Positions 1-8,033 of a stretch of 43,998 nucleotides of DNA are shown piece after piece. The translations under genes were made by a program, and so were the position numbers. The stretch's first letter is position 1. The number at the start of each line of letters is the position of its first letter. The DNA comes from CADCVT01 sp035940955. Lineage in GTDB: Bacteria > Actinomycetota > Thermoleophilia > Solirubrobacterales > Solirubrobacteraceae. The notes under the pieces were generated by a model. The model ran no database searches. It was given only the letters and a program-made list of their open reading frames with translations, and was not told the DNA's origin. Where the stretch lies: positions 1 through 43,998 of the forward strand of contig DASZEJ010000135.1 of the NCBI GenBank assembly GCA_035940955.1, given 5' to 3'.

Positions 1-450
1 GACCGACTCGATCGTCGCCGCCGCGATCTCCGGCGGGCCGAGGTCCGCGGTGGGGCGGGAGACGATCGTCGACACGCGGCCGCGGGCGCCGTCGAGGTCC
101 CCGGCGTCGAGCGCGCGGGCGATGAGCCACCCCTCCTGCAGCAGCTGGCGCAGCGCGAGTGTCGGCTTGAGCGCGACGCCGAGCGCCGCGGCCCCCGCCG
201 GGAGGCGCCGCAGCGCGCGCTCGGCGAGGTGCGCGCCCGCGCCCGCGGCGCCCGCGACGCCCGCCAGCGCGAGCGTCCCGCCGAGGAACTGCACCGCCGG
301 GGAGCGCCGCCGGAACGGCGCGTACGAGCGGCCGAGCGCGGCGCCGGCCAGCCCGACCGGATGCAGCCGGTGCGGCGGGTCGCCGACGGCGAGGTCGGCG
401 GCGAGCGCCGTCCACAGCGCGGTGCGCCGGCTGCCGCCGCGAGCGGTCAC
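1..450 (-). CDS. cobD: Adenosylcobinamide-phosphate synthase CbiB/CobD (partial, N-terminal part)
   Basis: This is an integral membrane enzyme that joins the aminopropanol arm to adenosylcobyric acid in late cobalamin assembly. About 150 residues are present and the rest lies beyond the left edge. The visible part reads ALWTALAADLAVGDPPHRLHPVG near the start; the D-x-x-x-G-D-P-x-x-x-x-H-P-V motif is typical of CbiB. Hydrophobic stretches follow, then a VSTIVSRPTADLG segment matching the conserved region of the family. The GTG start at 450 overlaps the cobS stop as GTGA, which fixes the start and suggests translational coupling to cobS. Family identity is clear; completeness of the C-terminus cannot be judged. 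Confidence 0.9.
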   Translation of the reverse strand, partial: MTARGGSRRTALWTALAADLAVGDPPHRLHPVGLAGAALGRSYAPFRRRSPAVQFLGGTLALAGVAGAAGAGAHLAERALRRLPAGAAALGVALKPTLALRQLLQEGWLIARALDAGDLDGARGRVSTIVSRPTADLGPPEIAAATIESV

Positions 451-1208
451 AGCCGCACCGTGTACGCGCCGAGCGCGACGACCTGCGACAGCTCGACGGC
501 CGCGCCGTAGACGTCGCCGGTCGCGCCGCCGACGCGCCGCCGGGCGAACGCCCCGAGCCCCCACGTCACGAGCGCGACGAGCCCCGCGGCGAGCAGGCCG
601 TGCCGCCAGTCGAGCGCGATCGCCGCGGCGGCCACGAGCGCGCCGACGGCGAGGTCGCGCCGGGCGCCCGCGCCGCCGAGGCCCTGGCCCAGCCCCGTAG
701 GCCGGACGTACGCGAGCGTCGCGACGAGCGCGAGGATCGCGACGCGCCCGAGCGCGCCGGCCGCGATCAGCGCCGCGAGCGCCTCCTCGCGCGTCAGCTC
801 GCCCAGGGCGACGAGGTCGCCCGCGAGGACGAGGACGACCGCCACGACGCCGAAGGCGCCGGCGCGCGAGTCGCGCATGATCTCCAGGCGCCGCTCGACG
901 GTCGAGCCGCCGAACAGCCCGTCGGCGCAGTCCGACAGGCCGTCGAGGTGCAGCGCGCCGGTCACCAGCACGAGCGCGGCGACGGCGAGGAACGCGCCGA
1001 CGCCGGCGCTGGCGACCGTCGACCCCAGCCAGAACGCGCCCCACGCCAGTGCGCCGACGAGGACGCCGACCGCCGGGTAGAAGACCCGCCCGGACGACGC
1101 CGGGGCGACCGGCCCGGCGCGCGCGACGGGCAGCGTCGTCATGAACCGCAGCGCCGAGGCCGCCTCCGCGGTCATCGCCGCGGCCGAGCGTCGCGCGCCG
1201 CCGCTCAC
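447..1208 (-). CDS. cobS: Adenosylcobinamide-GDP ribazoletransferase (cobalamin synthase)
   Basis: CobS is a polytopic membrane enzyme that joins adenosylcobinamide-GDP to alpha-ribazole (phosphate) in the last stage of the nucleotide-loop pathway. The sequence has the N-terminal RFMTTLPV segment, the GALHLDGLSDCADG motif (Asp-rich metal and substrate site) and MRDSRAGAFG, all family hallmarks, with several hydrophobic helices. The length of 253 residues is normal. I chose GTG at 1208 because it overlaps the stop of the upstream HemA-CbiC gene as GTGA. An ATG at 1175 would give 242 residues and is also possible. The gene sits between cobD and hemA-cbiC in a tight minus-strand operon. Confidence 0.93.
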   Translation of the reverse strand: MSGGARRSAAAMTAEAASALRFMTTLPVARAGPVAPASSGRVFYPAVGVLVGALAWGAFWLGSTVASAGVGAFLAVAALVLVTGALHLDGLSDCADGLFGGSTVERRLEIMRDSRAGAFGVVAVVLVLAGDLVALGELTREEALAALIAAGALGRVAILALVATLAYVRPTGLGQGLGGAGARRDLAVGALVAAAAIALDWRHGLLAAGLVALVTWGLGAFARRRVGGATGDVYGAAVELSQVVALGAYTVRL

Positions 1209-3316
1209 GCGCCCGCGGCGGCGAGCCGCCCGATCGCGTTGAGCACCGCCACGGCCATCCCCGTGCCGCCGCGCGTCCCCAGCACCGCGAAGTGCGGCAG
1301 GCCCGACTCGGCGAGCATGTCCTTGGACTCCTTGGCCAGCGTGAAGCCCGGGCACGTCGCGATGATGCAGGCGGGCGCGCCGCGCGCCTCGGCGAGGTCG
1401 AGCGCGGCGAGGAGCGCCGTCGGCGCGTTGCCGACCACGACGATCCCGTCGCGGCCGTGCTCGTCCCACGCGAGGCGCACGCCGGCCGCCGCGCGCGTCG
1501 TCCCCGCGCGCCGGGCGAGGTCGGCGGCGCCCTCGACCTGCACGGCGACCGCGACGTCGGCGGCGATCCGCGTGGCGCCGCTGCGCGCCATGCTCGTGTC
1601 GACCAGCACGCCGCCGCCCGCGCGCAGCGCGGCGGCGCCGCGCTCGGCCGGATCGCCGTGGATCGAGAGCTGGTCGCCGAGCGTCAGGTCGCCGGCGGCG
1701 TACACGCACGAGGCCGCGAGGTCGCCGTCGGGGCCGGGCCACCGGCGCACGGCCTCGGCGGCGAGGGCGCGGCTGCGCTTCTCGATCGCCTCGGGGGTCC
1801 TGCCCCAGCGCTCCAGCCGCCCGCCGGGCAGCGGCCACTCGAGCGCGGGGGCACCCCCGTCCGGGGGCGGGTCCGGCTCGGGCTGCGGGGGAAGGCTCAT
1901 GGGCTGCGGGTTGCCGGAGGGGTCGCTCATCATATGGATGCTGCTCTCGCTTTCTGCGCCGCCGTCGAGGCCGAAGAGGCTGCGCAGCGCCGCGGCGTGG
2001 CGCGCGTGGTCCTCGGCGCCGCCGTCGACCAGCCGCCGGGTGGGGCCGTGCAGCAGGCGCTTGACGATCGAGCGCGCCATCGCCTCCACGCGCCGGTGGT
2101 CGCGCTCGGTGAGCGCCTCCCAGCGTCCGGCGTTGGCGGCGAGGACCTCGGTGGCGACCCGGTCGCCGTGCCGCCGCAGGGCGCTCACGGTCGCGGCGAC
2201 CGACTGGGAGCCCAGCCAGCGCGCGAACCGGTCGACCTCCTCGTCGACGATGGCCAGGGCGCTGTCGGTGTCGGCCTCGCGCAGCGACCGGTTCTCGGCG
2301 ACGATCGCCTGCAGGTCGTCGACGTCGTAGAGGGCGACGCCGGGGATCCGGCCGCAGTCGTGGTGGACGTCGCGCGGGACGGCGAGGTCGATCAGCAGCA
2401 GCGGCCGGCCGGCGCGGCGCTCCATCGCGCGCACGACGTCGTCCGGGGCGATGATCGGCCGCGGCGCCGCGGTCGCCGAGACGACGATGTCGACCCGCGC
2501 CAGCGTCTGGGGGAGCTCCTCCAGGCCGACGGCGCGGCCGCCGAAGCGGCGGGCCAGCGCGTCGGCGCGCTCGCGCCCGCGGCTGGCGACGATGACCGCC
2601 CGCACGCCCTGCTCGGCGAGCGCGCGGGTGGTCAGCTCGCTCGTCTCGCCCGCGCCGAGCACCGCCACGGTCCGCCCCGCCAGCTCGCCGAGGCGGCTGC
2701 GCGCCAAGGTCATCGCCACCGACGGCACCGACACGTGGCCCGCGCCGAGCGCGGTCTCGGTGCGCACGCGCTTCCCCGTGCGGATCGCCGCGTTGAACAG
2801 CTGGTAGGTGAAGCGGCCGCTCGCGCCGGCCTGCCGCGCCTCCTCGAAGCTGCGGCGGACCTGCCCCTGGATCTCCGCCTCGCCGACGACCAGCGAGTCG
2901 AGGCCGGAGGCGACGCGGAAGAGGTGCCGGGCGGCGTCGACGCCGTGGAGCGTGTAGACCGCGCCGTCGAGCTGCCCGGCGGGCACGCCGCTGCGATCGG
3001 AGAGCAGGCGCAGCGCCGCCTCCGCGGCGGCCGGGCCGTCCGGGCCGGCGAGGTACAGCTCGGTCCGGTTGCAGGTGAAGATGGCGACGGCCTCGTCGAC
3101 CGCGTCGTGGGCGCGCAGCTCCGAGAGCGCGGCCTCTGCCCGGTGACGCGGGAGCGCGAGCCGCTCGCGCAGGTCGACGGGCGCGGTGTGGAACGACAGG
3201 CCGACCGCCGCGAGCGTGCGCTCGGAGGCGGGCTCGTCCGCTGCCGGCTCGGTGCCGGCCGGGCGCTCGCGGGCCGGCGCGGTGGTGGTGGCAGGCAGCC
3301 CTCCGCGCTCCGTCAC
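1205..3316 (-). CDS. Fused glutamyl-tRNA reductase (HemA) - precorrin-8X methylmutase (CbiC/CobH)
   Basis: One uninterrupted 703-residue frame joins two tetrapyrrole enzymes. Residues about 35-455 are a complete HemA, which reduces Glu-tRNA(Glu) to glutamate semialdehyde on the way to ALA. It has the catalytic Cys at residue 82 in TCNRTELYLA, GEAEIQGQVR, and the NADPH site VLGAGETSELTTRAL. After a Pro/Asp-rich linker (about 455-490), residues about 490-703 match CbiC/CobH, which moves a methyl group from C11 to C12 of precorrin-8X. The CbiC part keeps GNAPTALLAALDL, ESKDMLAESG and GTRGGTGMAVAVLNAI. The residue aligning with the catalytic His of CobH is Tyr (VYAAGD in place of VHACG). The GTG start at 3316 lies 6 nt after a TATGAT -10 element, so the mRNA may be leaderless. 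The HemA N-terminus has about 35 extra low-complexity residues. I see no stop or frameshift at the junction. Confidence 0.92.
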   Translation of the reverse strand: MTERGGLPATTTAPARERPAGTEPAADEPASERTLAAVGLSFHTAPVDLRERLALPRHRAEAALSELRAHDAVDEAVAIFTCNRTELYLAGPDGPAAAEAALRLLSDRSGVPAGQLDGAVYTLHGVDAARHLFRVASGLDSLVVGEAEIQGQVRRSFEEARQAGASGRFTYQLFNAAIRTGKRVRTETALGAGHVSVPSVAMTLARSRLGELAGRTVAVLGAGETSELTTRALAEQGVRAVIVASRGRERADALARRFGGRAVGLEELPQTLARVDIVVSATAAPRPIIAPDDVVRAMERRAGRPLLLIDLAVPRDVHHDCGRIPGVALYDVDDLQAIVAENRSLREADTDSALAIVDEEVDRFARWLGSQSVAATVSALRRHGDRVATEVLAANAGRWEALTERDHRRVEAMARSIVKRLLHGPTRRLVDGGAEDHARHAAALRSLFGLDGGAESESSIHMMSDPSGNPQPMSLPPQPEPDPPPDGGAPALEWPLPGGRLERWGRTPEAIEKRSRALAAEAVRRWPGPDGDLAASCVYAAGDLTLGDQLSIHGDPAERGAAALRAGGGVLVDTSMARSGATRIAADVAVAVQVEGAADLARRAGTTRAAAGVRLAWDEHGRDGIVVVGNAPTALLAALDLAEARGAPACIIATCPGFTLAKESKDMLAESGLPHFAVLGTRGGTGMAVAVLNAIGRLAAAGA

Positions 3317-3322
3317 GCGGCG

Positions 3323-3328
3323 ATCATA
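3323..3328 (-). promoter_or_regulatory. -10 element of a leaderless promoter for hemA-cbiC
   Basis: TATGAT on the minus strand ends 6 nt before the GTG start at 3316, so transcription would begin at the start codon. No convincing -35 box is visible. The divergent cbiA gene begins at 3420. A TAGGAT at 3366-3371 on the plus strand could serve as its -10, giving a leader of about 40 nt. The 103-nt gap is too short for a typical cobalamin riboswitch. Confidence 0.45.
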
Positions 3329-3419
3329 GAGCGCTGACTGTGGCTAGCGCGCTCAATGCTTGAGATAGGATGCGTTGTGAGATGCGTGCGATCGTTCTGC
3401 GAGCACCGCTTCGAACCAG

Positions 3420-4787
3420 GTGATCCCGCGCCTCGTCATCGCCGGCACCAACTCCGGTGCCGGGAAGACGACCGTCGCCACAGGGCTGATGGCCGCCTTC
3501 GCGGCCCGCGGGCTGCGAACCGCGGGGTTCAAGGTCGGCCCCGACTTCATCGACCCGGGCTACCACAGCCTCGCCTGCGGCCGGCCCGGCCGCAACCTCG
3601 ACGCGTACATGTCGGGGCCGGACCTCGTCGCCCCGCTGTTCCGCCACGGGTCCGCGGGGGCCGAGGTCGCGGTCGTCGAGGGCGTCATGGGCGCGTTCGA
3701 CGGGGCGACGGGCCACGGCGAGCTGGCCTCCAGCGCGCACGTCGCCAAGCTGCTCGACGCGCCGCTGGTGCTCGTCGTCAACGCGGCGTCGGCGGGACGG
3801 TCGGTGGCCGCGGTCGTCCACGGCTTCGCGACGTTCGACCCCGGCGTCCGCGTCGGCGCCGTCGTCCTCAACCGCGTCGGCAGCGACCGCCACGAGGCGA
3901 TCTGCCGCGAGGCGATCGAGCCCCTGGGGATCCCCGTGCTCGGCGCGCTGCGCCGCGACGCCGAGGTCTCCGCGCCCGAGCGCCACCTCGGCCTCGTGCC
4001 GATCGACGAGCGCCGCGCCCGCGCCGAGGCCTCGATCGCGCGCCTCGCCGCGCTCGTCGAGCGCAGCTGCGACCTCGACGGCCTGCGCGCGCTGGCGGCC
4101 ACGGCGCCGCACGTCCCCGGCCCGGCGTGGTCGCCCGAGGCCGCGGCGCCCCCGGGGGCCGGGCCGGCGCCCGTGCGCGTGGCGATCGCGCGCGGGCCCG
4201 CGTTCTCGTTCCACTACCGCGAGAACTTCGAGCTGCTCGCCGCGGCCGGCGCCGAGCTGGTCGACTTCGACCCGCTGTCGGACGAGGCGCTGCCCGCCGG
4301 CACCGAGGCGCTGATCCTCGCCGGCGGGTTCCCCGAGGTGTACGGCGAGGGCCTGTCGGCGAACGCCGAGCTGCGCGCGGAGGTCACGGCGTTCGCGCGC
4401 GCCGGGGGCGTCGTGCTCGCCGAGTGCGGCGGCCTGCTCTACCTGTCGGAGGCGCTCGACGGGCGGCCGATGTGCGGCGTGCTGCCCGCGACCGCGCGCA
4501 TGGGGGACCGGCTCGCGCTGGGCTACCGGGAGGCCGTGGCGCTCACGTCCCACCCGGCGTGGCCGGCGGGGACGGCGGTCCGCGGCCACGAGTTCCACTA
4601 CTCGCGCCTCGAGCCGGCGGCCGGCGAGGCGCCGGCCTGGGCGCTGCGCGGCCGGCCGGAGGGGTTCGTCGTCGGGGGCGTCCACGCGAGCTACCTGCAC
4701 ACGCACTGGGCGGCCGAGCCCGCGGTCGCCTCGCGGCTCGTCGCGGGCGTCGTCGCCGCGCGCGAGCGGCGGAGCGCGGTCGCGTGA
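3420..4787 (+). CDS. cbiA: Cobyrinate a,c-diamide synthase (CbiA/CobB)
   Basis: This enzyme uses ATP and glutamine to amidate the a and c side chains of (hydrogeno)cobyrinic acid. The 455-residue protein has the usual two-domain layout. The N-terminal dethiobiotin-synthetase-like ATPase has the P-loop GTNSGAGKTT (about residues 9-18) and the KVGPDFIDPGYH and VVEGVMGAFDG motifs. The C-terminal class I glutamine amidotransferase has its nucleophile at Cys336 (LAECGGLLYL) and the ending GGVHASYLHTHW. It opens the plus-strand cobalamin unit, and its stop overlaps the cobI start as GTGA. The GTG at 3420 is the first start consistent with the P-loop position. The same family acts in aerobic (CobB) and anaerobic (CbiA) pathways, so the gene name does not decide the route. 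Confidence 0.96.
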   Translation: MIPRLVIAGTNSGAGKTTVATGLMAAFAARGLRTAGFKVGPDFIDPGYHSLACGRPGRNLDAYMSGPDLVAPLFRHGSAGAEVAVVEGVMGAFDGATGHGELASSAHVAKLLDAPLVLVVNAASAGRSVAAVVHGFATFDPGVRVGAVVLNRVGSDRHEAICREAIEPLGIPVLGALRRDAEVSAPERHLGLVPIDERRARAEASIARLAALVERSCDLDGLRALAATAPHVPGPAWSPEAAAPPGAGPAPVRVAIARGPAFSFHYRENFELLAAAGAELVDFDPLSDEALPAGTEALILAGGFPEVYGEGLSANAELRAEVTAFARAGGVVLAECGGLLYLSEALDGRPMCGVLPATARMGDRLALGYREAVALTSHPAWPAGTAVRGHEFHYSRLEPAAGEAPAWALRGRPEGFVVGGVHASYLHTHWAAEPAVASRLVAGVVAARERRSAVA

Positions 4788-5515
4788 GCGCCGGGCGGCT
4801 CGTCGGCGTCGGCGTCGGCCCCGGCGACCCCGGGCACCTGACGCTCAAGGCGCTCGACGCGCTGCGGTCGGCCGACCGCGTCTTCCTGCCCGAGACCGAG
4901 AGCTCGCGCGGCGACCTGGGCCGGGCCGAGCGGGTCATCGCCCCGCACGTGCCGGCCGAGCGGATCGAGCGGCTGGCGTTCTCGATGCGCGACAGCGGGG
5001 AGCGCGGCGACCGCTGGGACGCCGCGGGGCGCGCCATCGCCGCGGTCGTCGCCGCCGGCGGGACCGCCGCCTTCGCCACGATCGGCGACCCGAACGTCTA
5101 CTCGACGTTCTCGTACGTCGCGCACACGGTCGTCCGGCTCGTCCCGGGCGTCGAGGTCGCGACCATCCCCGGCATCACCGCGATGCAGGACCTCGCCGCG
5201 CGGTCGGGCACCGTGCTCGCCGAGGGGCGCGAGAGCGTGACGCTCGTGCCGTACACCGCCGGCGGCGAGACGCTGCGCGAGGCGCTGCGCACCGACGGCA
5301 CGGTCGTCGTCTACAAGGGCGGGCGCCAGCTTCCCGAGCTGCTCGACGCGGTGCGCGCGGCGGGCCGCCTGAGCGACGCGATCTACGGCGCGGACGTCGG
5401 CATGCCCGGCGAGCGGGTCGGCCGCGCCGGCGACCTCGACAACGGCGCCGCGCCGTACATGTCGACGATCATCGTCCCGGCGCCGCGCGCCGGGCGCCGC
5501 GGGGAGAAGCTGTGA
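4784..5515 (+). CDS. cobI: Precorrin-2 C20-methyltransferase (CobI/CbiL)
   Basis: CobI/CbiL transfers a methyl group from SAM to C20 of precorrin-2 (or cobalt-factor II). The 243-residue protein starts with GVGVGPGDPGHLTLKA, the P-loop-like SAM-binding start of the family. It continues with FATIGDPNVYSTFSYV, PGITAMQDLAAR and VVVYKGGRQLPEL, the standard conserved blocks of C20 methyltransferases. The start GTG overlaps the cbiA stop, and its own TGA overlaps the cbiQ start (both GTGA). The sequence alone does not tell whether the natural substrate already contains cobalt. That matters here because cbiX lies two genes downstream. Confidence 0.94.
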   Translation: MSAGRLVGVGVGPGDPGHLTLKALDALRSADRVFLPETESSRGDLGRAERVIAPHVPAERIERLAFSMRDSGERGDRWDAAGRAIAAVVAAGGTAAFATIGDPNVYSTFSYVAHTVVRLVPGVEVATIPGITAMQDLAARSGTVLAEGRESVTLVPYTAGGETLREALRTDGTVVVYKGGRQLPELLDAVRAAGRLSDAIYGADVGMPGERVGRAGDLDNGAAPYMSTIIVPAPRAGRRGEKL

Positions 5516-6282
5516 CCAACGCCGCCCACGGCGCCGAGCTCGAGGTCGAGGTCGAGACCTTCGCGCACCGCGCGGCGCCGGAGGTCAAGGTGGCGGCGAC
5601 GATCGCGTTCGTCGTCGCCGTCGCGCTCGTCCCCGGCGGCTCGTTCTGGCCGTACGCCGTAGACGCCGCGCTGCTGCTCACGGTCGCCGCCGTGACGCGC
5701 ACGCCGCCGGGGCTCATGGGGCAGCGGCTCGTGATCGAGGTCCCGTTCATCCTCTTCATCGTGCTGCTGCCGTTCGTCGGCGGCGGCGAGACGACGGACG
5801 TGCTCGGGCTCGCCCTGTCGACCGACGGCCTCCAGGCCGCCGGCCACATCGCCGCCAAGGCGACGCTCGCGGTGCAGGCGACGGGGATCCTGATGGCGAC
5901 GACGCAGCCCGCGGCGATCCTCGCCGGCTGCGAGCGCCTGCGCGTCCCGCGCCAGCTCACCGCGATCGCCGGGTTCGCGCTGCGCTACCTGCAGGTCGTG
6001 CTCGCCGAGCTGCGGCGCATGCAGGCGGCGCGCGTGGCGCGCGGCGACGACCCGCGGTGGCTGTGGCAGGCCCGGGCCGTCGCGCAGTCGGCGGGCGCGC
6101 TGACCGTCCGCTGCTTCGAGCGCGGCGAGCGCGTGCACGGCGCGATGCTGGCGCGCGGCTTCGAGGGCAGCATGCCGGACGTCGTCCTCTCCGAGCGCGG
6201 GACGCGCGCCGCGTGGGCGCTGGCCCTGGCGCTCCCCGTCCCGGCCGTGCTGGCGACCCTCCTGGCCCGGGTGCCGGCGTGA
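5512..6282 (+). CDS. cbiQ: Cobalt ECF transporter transmembrane (T) component CbiQ
   Basis: CbiQ is the T component of energy-coupling-factor importers that links ATPase movement to the substrate-binding S component. The 256-residue protein has an N-terminal segment TFAHRAAPEVKV, four to five hydrophobic helices, and the paired coupling motifs near the C-terminus: ERLRVPRQLTAIAGFALRY, LAELRRMQAARVARG, and a further R-G containing helix (HGAMLARGFEG). It lies directly before the CbiX-CbiO fusion, which supplies the ATPase, and three genes before cbiM. A cobalt role is inferred from the locus; nickel systems use similar proteins. Its overlaps with cobI and cbiX-cbiO are 4 nt each. Confidence 0.93.
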   Translation: MTNAAHGAELEVEVETFAHRAAPEVKVAATIAFVVAVALVPGGSFWPYAVDAALLLTVAAVTRTPPGLMGQRLVIEVPFILFIVLLPFVGGGETTDVLGLALSTDGLQAAGHIAAKATLAVQATGILMATTQPAAILAGCERLRVPRQLTAIAGFALRYLQVVLAELRRMQAARVARGDDPRWLWQARAVAQSAGALTVRCFERGERVHGAMLARGFEGSMPDVVLSERGTRAAWALALALPVPAVLATLLARVPA

Positions 6283-8033
6283 GCGGCGACGCGACGGCGG
6301 GCGAGGCGGTCCCGTCGCTGGCGGCGCAGGAGCGCGTGCTCGTCGTCGTCGGGCACGGCAGCCGCGACTCCGACGGCGTCGAGGAGTTCTGGCAGCTCGC
6401 GGACGCCGTCCGGGACGCGGCCGGCGACCTGCCCGTCGAGTTCGGCTTCATCGAGATGGCCGAGCCGCTCGTCGACACCGCGATCGACCGCGCCGTCGAG
6501 CGCGGGCCGCGCGAGGTCGTGACCGTGCCGCTCGTGCTGCTGGCGGCCGGCCACCTCAAGAACGACGGCCCCGCGGCGCTGGCCCGCGCACGGCTGCGCC
6601 ACCCCGACGTCGCGTTCCGCATGGGGCGCGACCTCGGGATCGACCCGGTCGTGCTGGCGGTCGCGGAGGAGCGCATCCGCGAGGCGATCGGCGAGGACGA
6701 CCCCGCGGAGGTCGGGATCGTGCTCGTCGGCCGCGGGTCGAGCGACCCCGACGCCGGCGCCGACCTCTACAAGGTGGCGCGGCTGCTCGGCGACGGCCGC
6801 GGCCTCGGGCTCGTCGAGCCGGCGTTCGTGTCGGTCGCGCAGCCCGACGTCCCCGGCGCGCTCGAGCGCCTGCGGCTGCTCGGCGCGCGCAAGGCCGTCG
6901 TCGTCCCGTTCCTGCTGTTCACCGGCGTCCTCGTGCCGCGCATCTACCAGCGCGCCGCCGAGTGGGCGAAGGAGCACCCGGAGATGACCGTGCGCGGCGG
7001 GCCGCACCTCGGCCCCGACCGGCGCTTCGCGCGGCTCGTGCTCGAGCGCTACCGCGAGGTGCTCCAGGGCCCGGTGCGCATGAACTGCGACCTCTGCACC
7101 TACCGCGTGCGGCTGCCCGGCTACGAGGACATGGTCGGGACGCCGATCTCGCTGACCCCGCACGGGGACGCGCCGGCCAAGGGCAGGCGGCGCTCGCGGC
7201 GGGCGATCCGCGCGCCGCAGCCGCCGCCCGCGATCGAGATCAAGCGCCGCAAGCCGGCGCTCGCCAAGGTGGCCGGCACCGCCGCCGGCACCGACGAGCC
7301 GGTGGCGCTGGAGCTGCGCGGCCTGCGGTTCGAGTACCCCGACGGCACCGCCGCGCTGGCCGGGGTGGACCTCGTCGTCCAGCGCGGCGAGCGCGTCGCG
7401 ATCCTCGGGCCGAACGGCGCCGGGAAGACGACGCTCGCGCTCCAGCTCAACGGGATGCTCGAGCCGACCGGCGGCTCGGTCGCCGTCAGCGGGCTGGAGC
7501 TGAGCCGCGACACCCGGCGCGAGATCCGCCGCCGCGTCGGCCTGGTCTTTCAGGACTCCGACGACCAGCTCTTCATGCCGACGGTCGGGTCCGACGTCGC
7601 GTTCGGGCCGGCCAACCTCGGGCTCAAGGGCGACGCGCTGCGCGAGCGCGTGCGCTCGGCGCTCGAGCGGGTGCGCATGGAGGACGAGGAGGACCGCGCG
7701 CCGCACCAGCTCTCCGCCGGACAGCGGCGCCGCGTCGCGGTGGCCGGCGTGCTCGCGATGGGCCCCGACGTGCTCGTGCTCGACGAGCCGACCGCCGCGC
7801 TCGACCCCGCCGCCCGCCGCGAGCTGGCCGACGTGCTCCAGTCGCTGAAGCTCACGACGCTCGTCATCACGCACGACCTGCCGTACGCGCTCGAGCTGTG
7901 CCCGCGGACGGTCGTGCTCGACTCGGGCATCGTCGCCGCCGACGGCCCGACCCGGGAGATCCTCGCCGACGAGGGCTTCATGAACGCGCACCGCCTCGAG
8001 CTGCCCGCCGGCTTCAACCCGCTCGCGGCATGA
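6279..8033 (+). CDS. Fused cobaltochelatase CbiX - cobalt transporter ATPase CbiO
   Basis: A single 584-residue frame combines a metal chelatase with the ATPase of the importer. Residues about 15-285 are a long CbiX with two halves: VVVGHGSRDS contains the metal-binding His26, and the second half begins LVGRGSSD with Arg at the matching place. It ends with a C-D-L-C motif (MNCDLCTYR, near residue 268) like the Fe-S or metal motif of long CbiX proteins. A basic, Pro/Ala-rich linker of about 50 residues follows. Residues about 335-584 are CbiO with Walker A GPNGAGKTT (near 377), Q-loop VFQDSDDQLF, signature QLSAGQRRR, Walker B VLVLDEP and the switch His in ITHDLP. It is coupled by GTGA to cbiQ and by ATGA to cobJ. 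The frame is uninterrupted, so the fusion is seen directly. Channelling of imported cobalt to the chelatase is inference. Confidence 0.94.
   Translation: MSGDATAGEAVPSLAAQERVLVVVGHGSRDSDGVEEFWQLADAVRDAAGDLPVEFGFIEMAEPLVDTAIDRAVERGPREVVTVPLVLLAAGHLKNDGPAALARARLRHPDVAFRMGRDLGIDPVVLAVAEERIREAIGEDDPAEVGIVLVGRGSSDPDAGADLYKVARLLGDGRGLGLVEPAFVSVAQPDVPGALERLRLLGARKAVVVPFLLFTGVLVPRIYQRAAEWAKEHPEMTVRGGPHLGPDRRFARLVLERYREVLQGPVRMNCDLCTYRVRLPGYEDMVGTPISLTPHGDAPAKGRRRSRRAIRAPQPPPAIEIKRRKPALAKVAGTAAGTDEPVALELRGLRFEYPDGTAALAGVDLVVQRGERVAILGPNGAGKTTLALQLNGMLEPTGGSVAVSGLELSRDTRREIRRRVGLVFQDSDDQLFMPTVGSDVAFGPANLGLKGDALRERVRSALERVRMEDEEDRAPHQLSAGQRRRVAVAGVLAMGPDVLVLDEPTAALDPAARRELADVLQSLKLTTLVITHDLPYALELCPRTVVLDSGIVAADGPTREILADEGFMNAHRLELPAGFNPLAA

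Noticed and set aside
1205..1926. Separate cbiC gene with its own start inside the hemA-cbiC frame
   Set aside because: In-frame Met codons exist in the linker (HMMSDP, PQPMSL), but there is no Shine-Dalgarno site or stop between the domains. A second internal product is possible but not supported.
3317..3419. Possible cobalamin riboswitch between the divergent B12 units
   Set aside because: The gap is about 100 nt, half the usual size, and no B12-box-like conserved segment was recognised on either strand. No other upstream region of a B12 gene has room for one.
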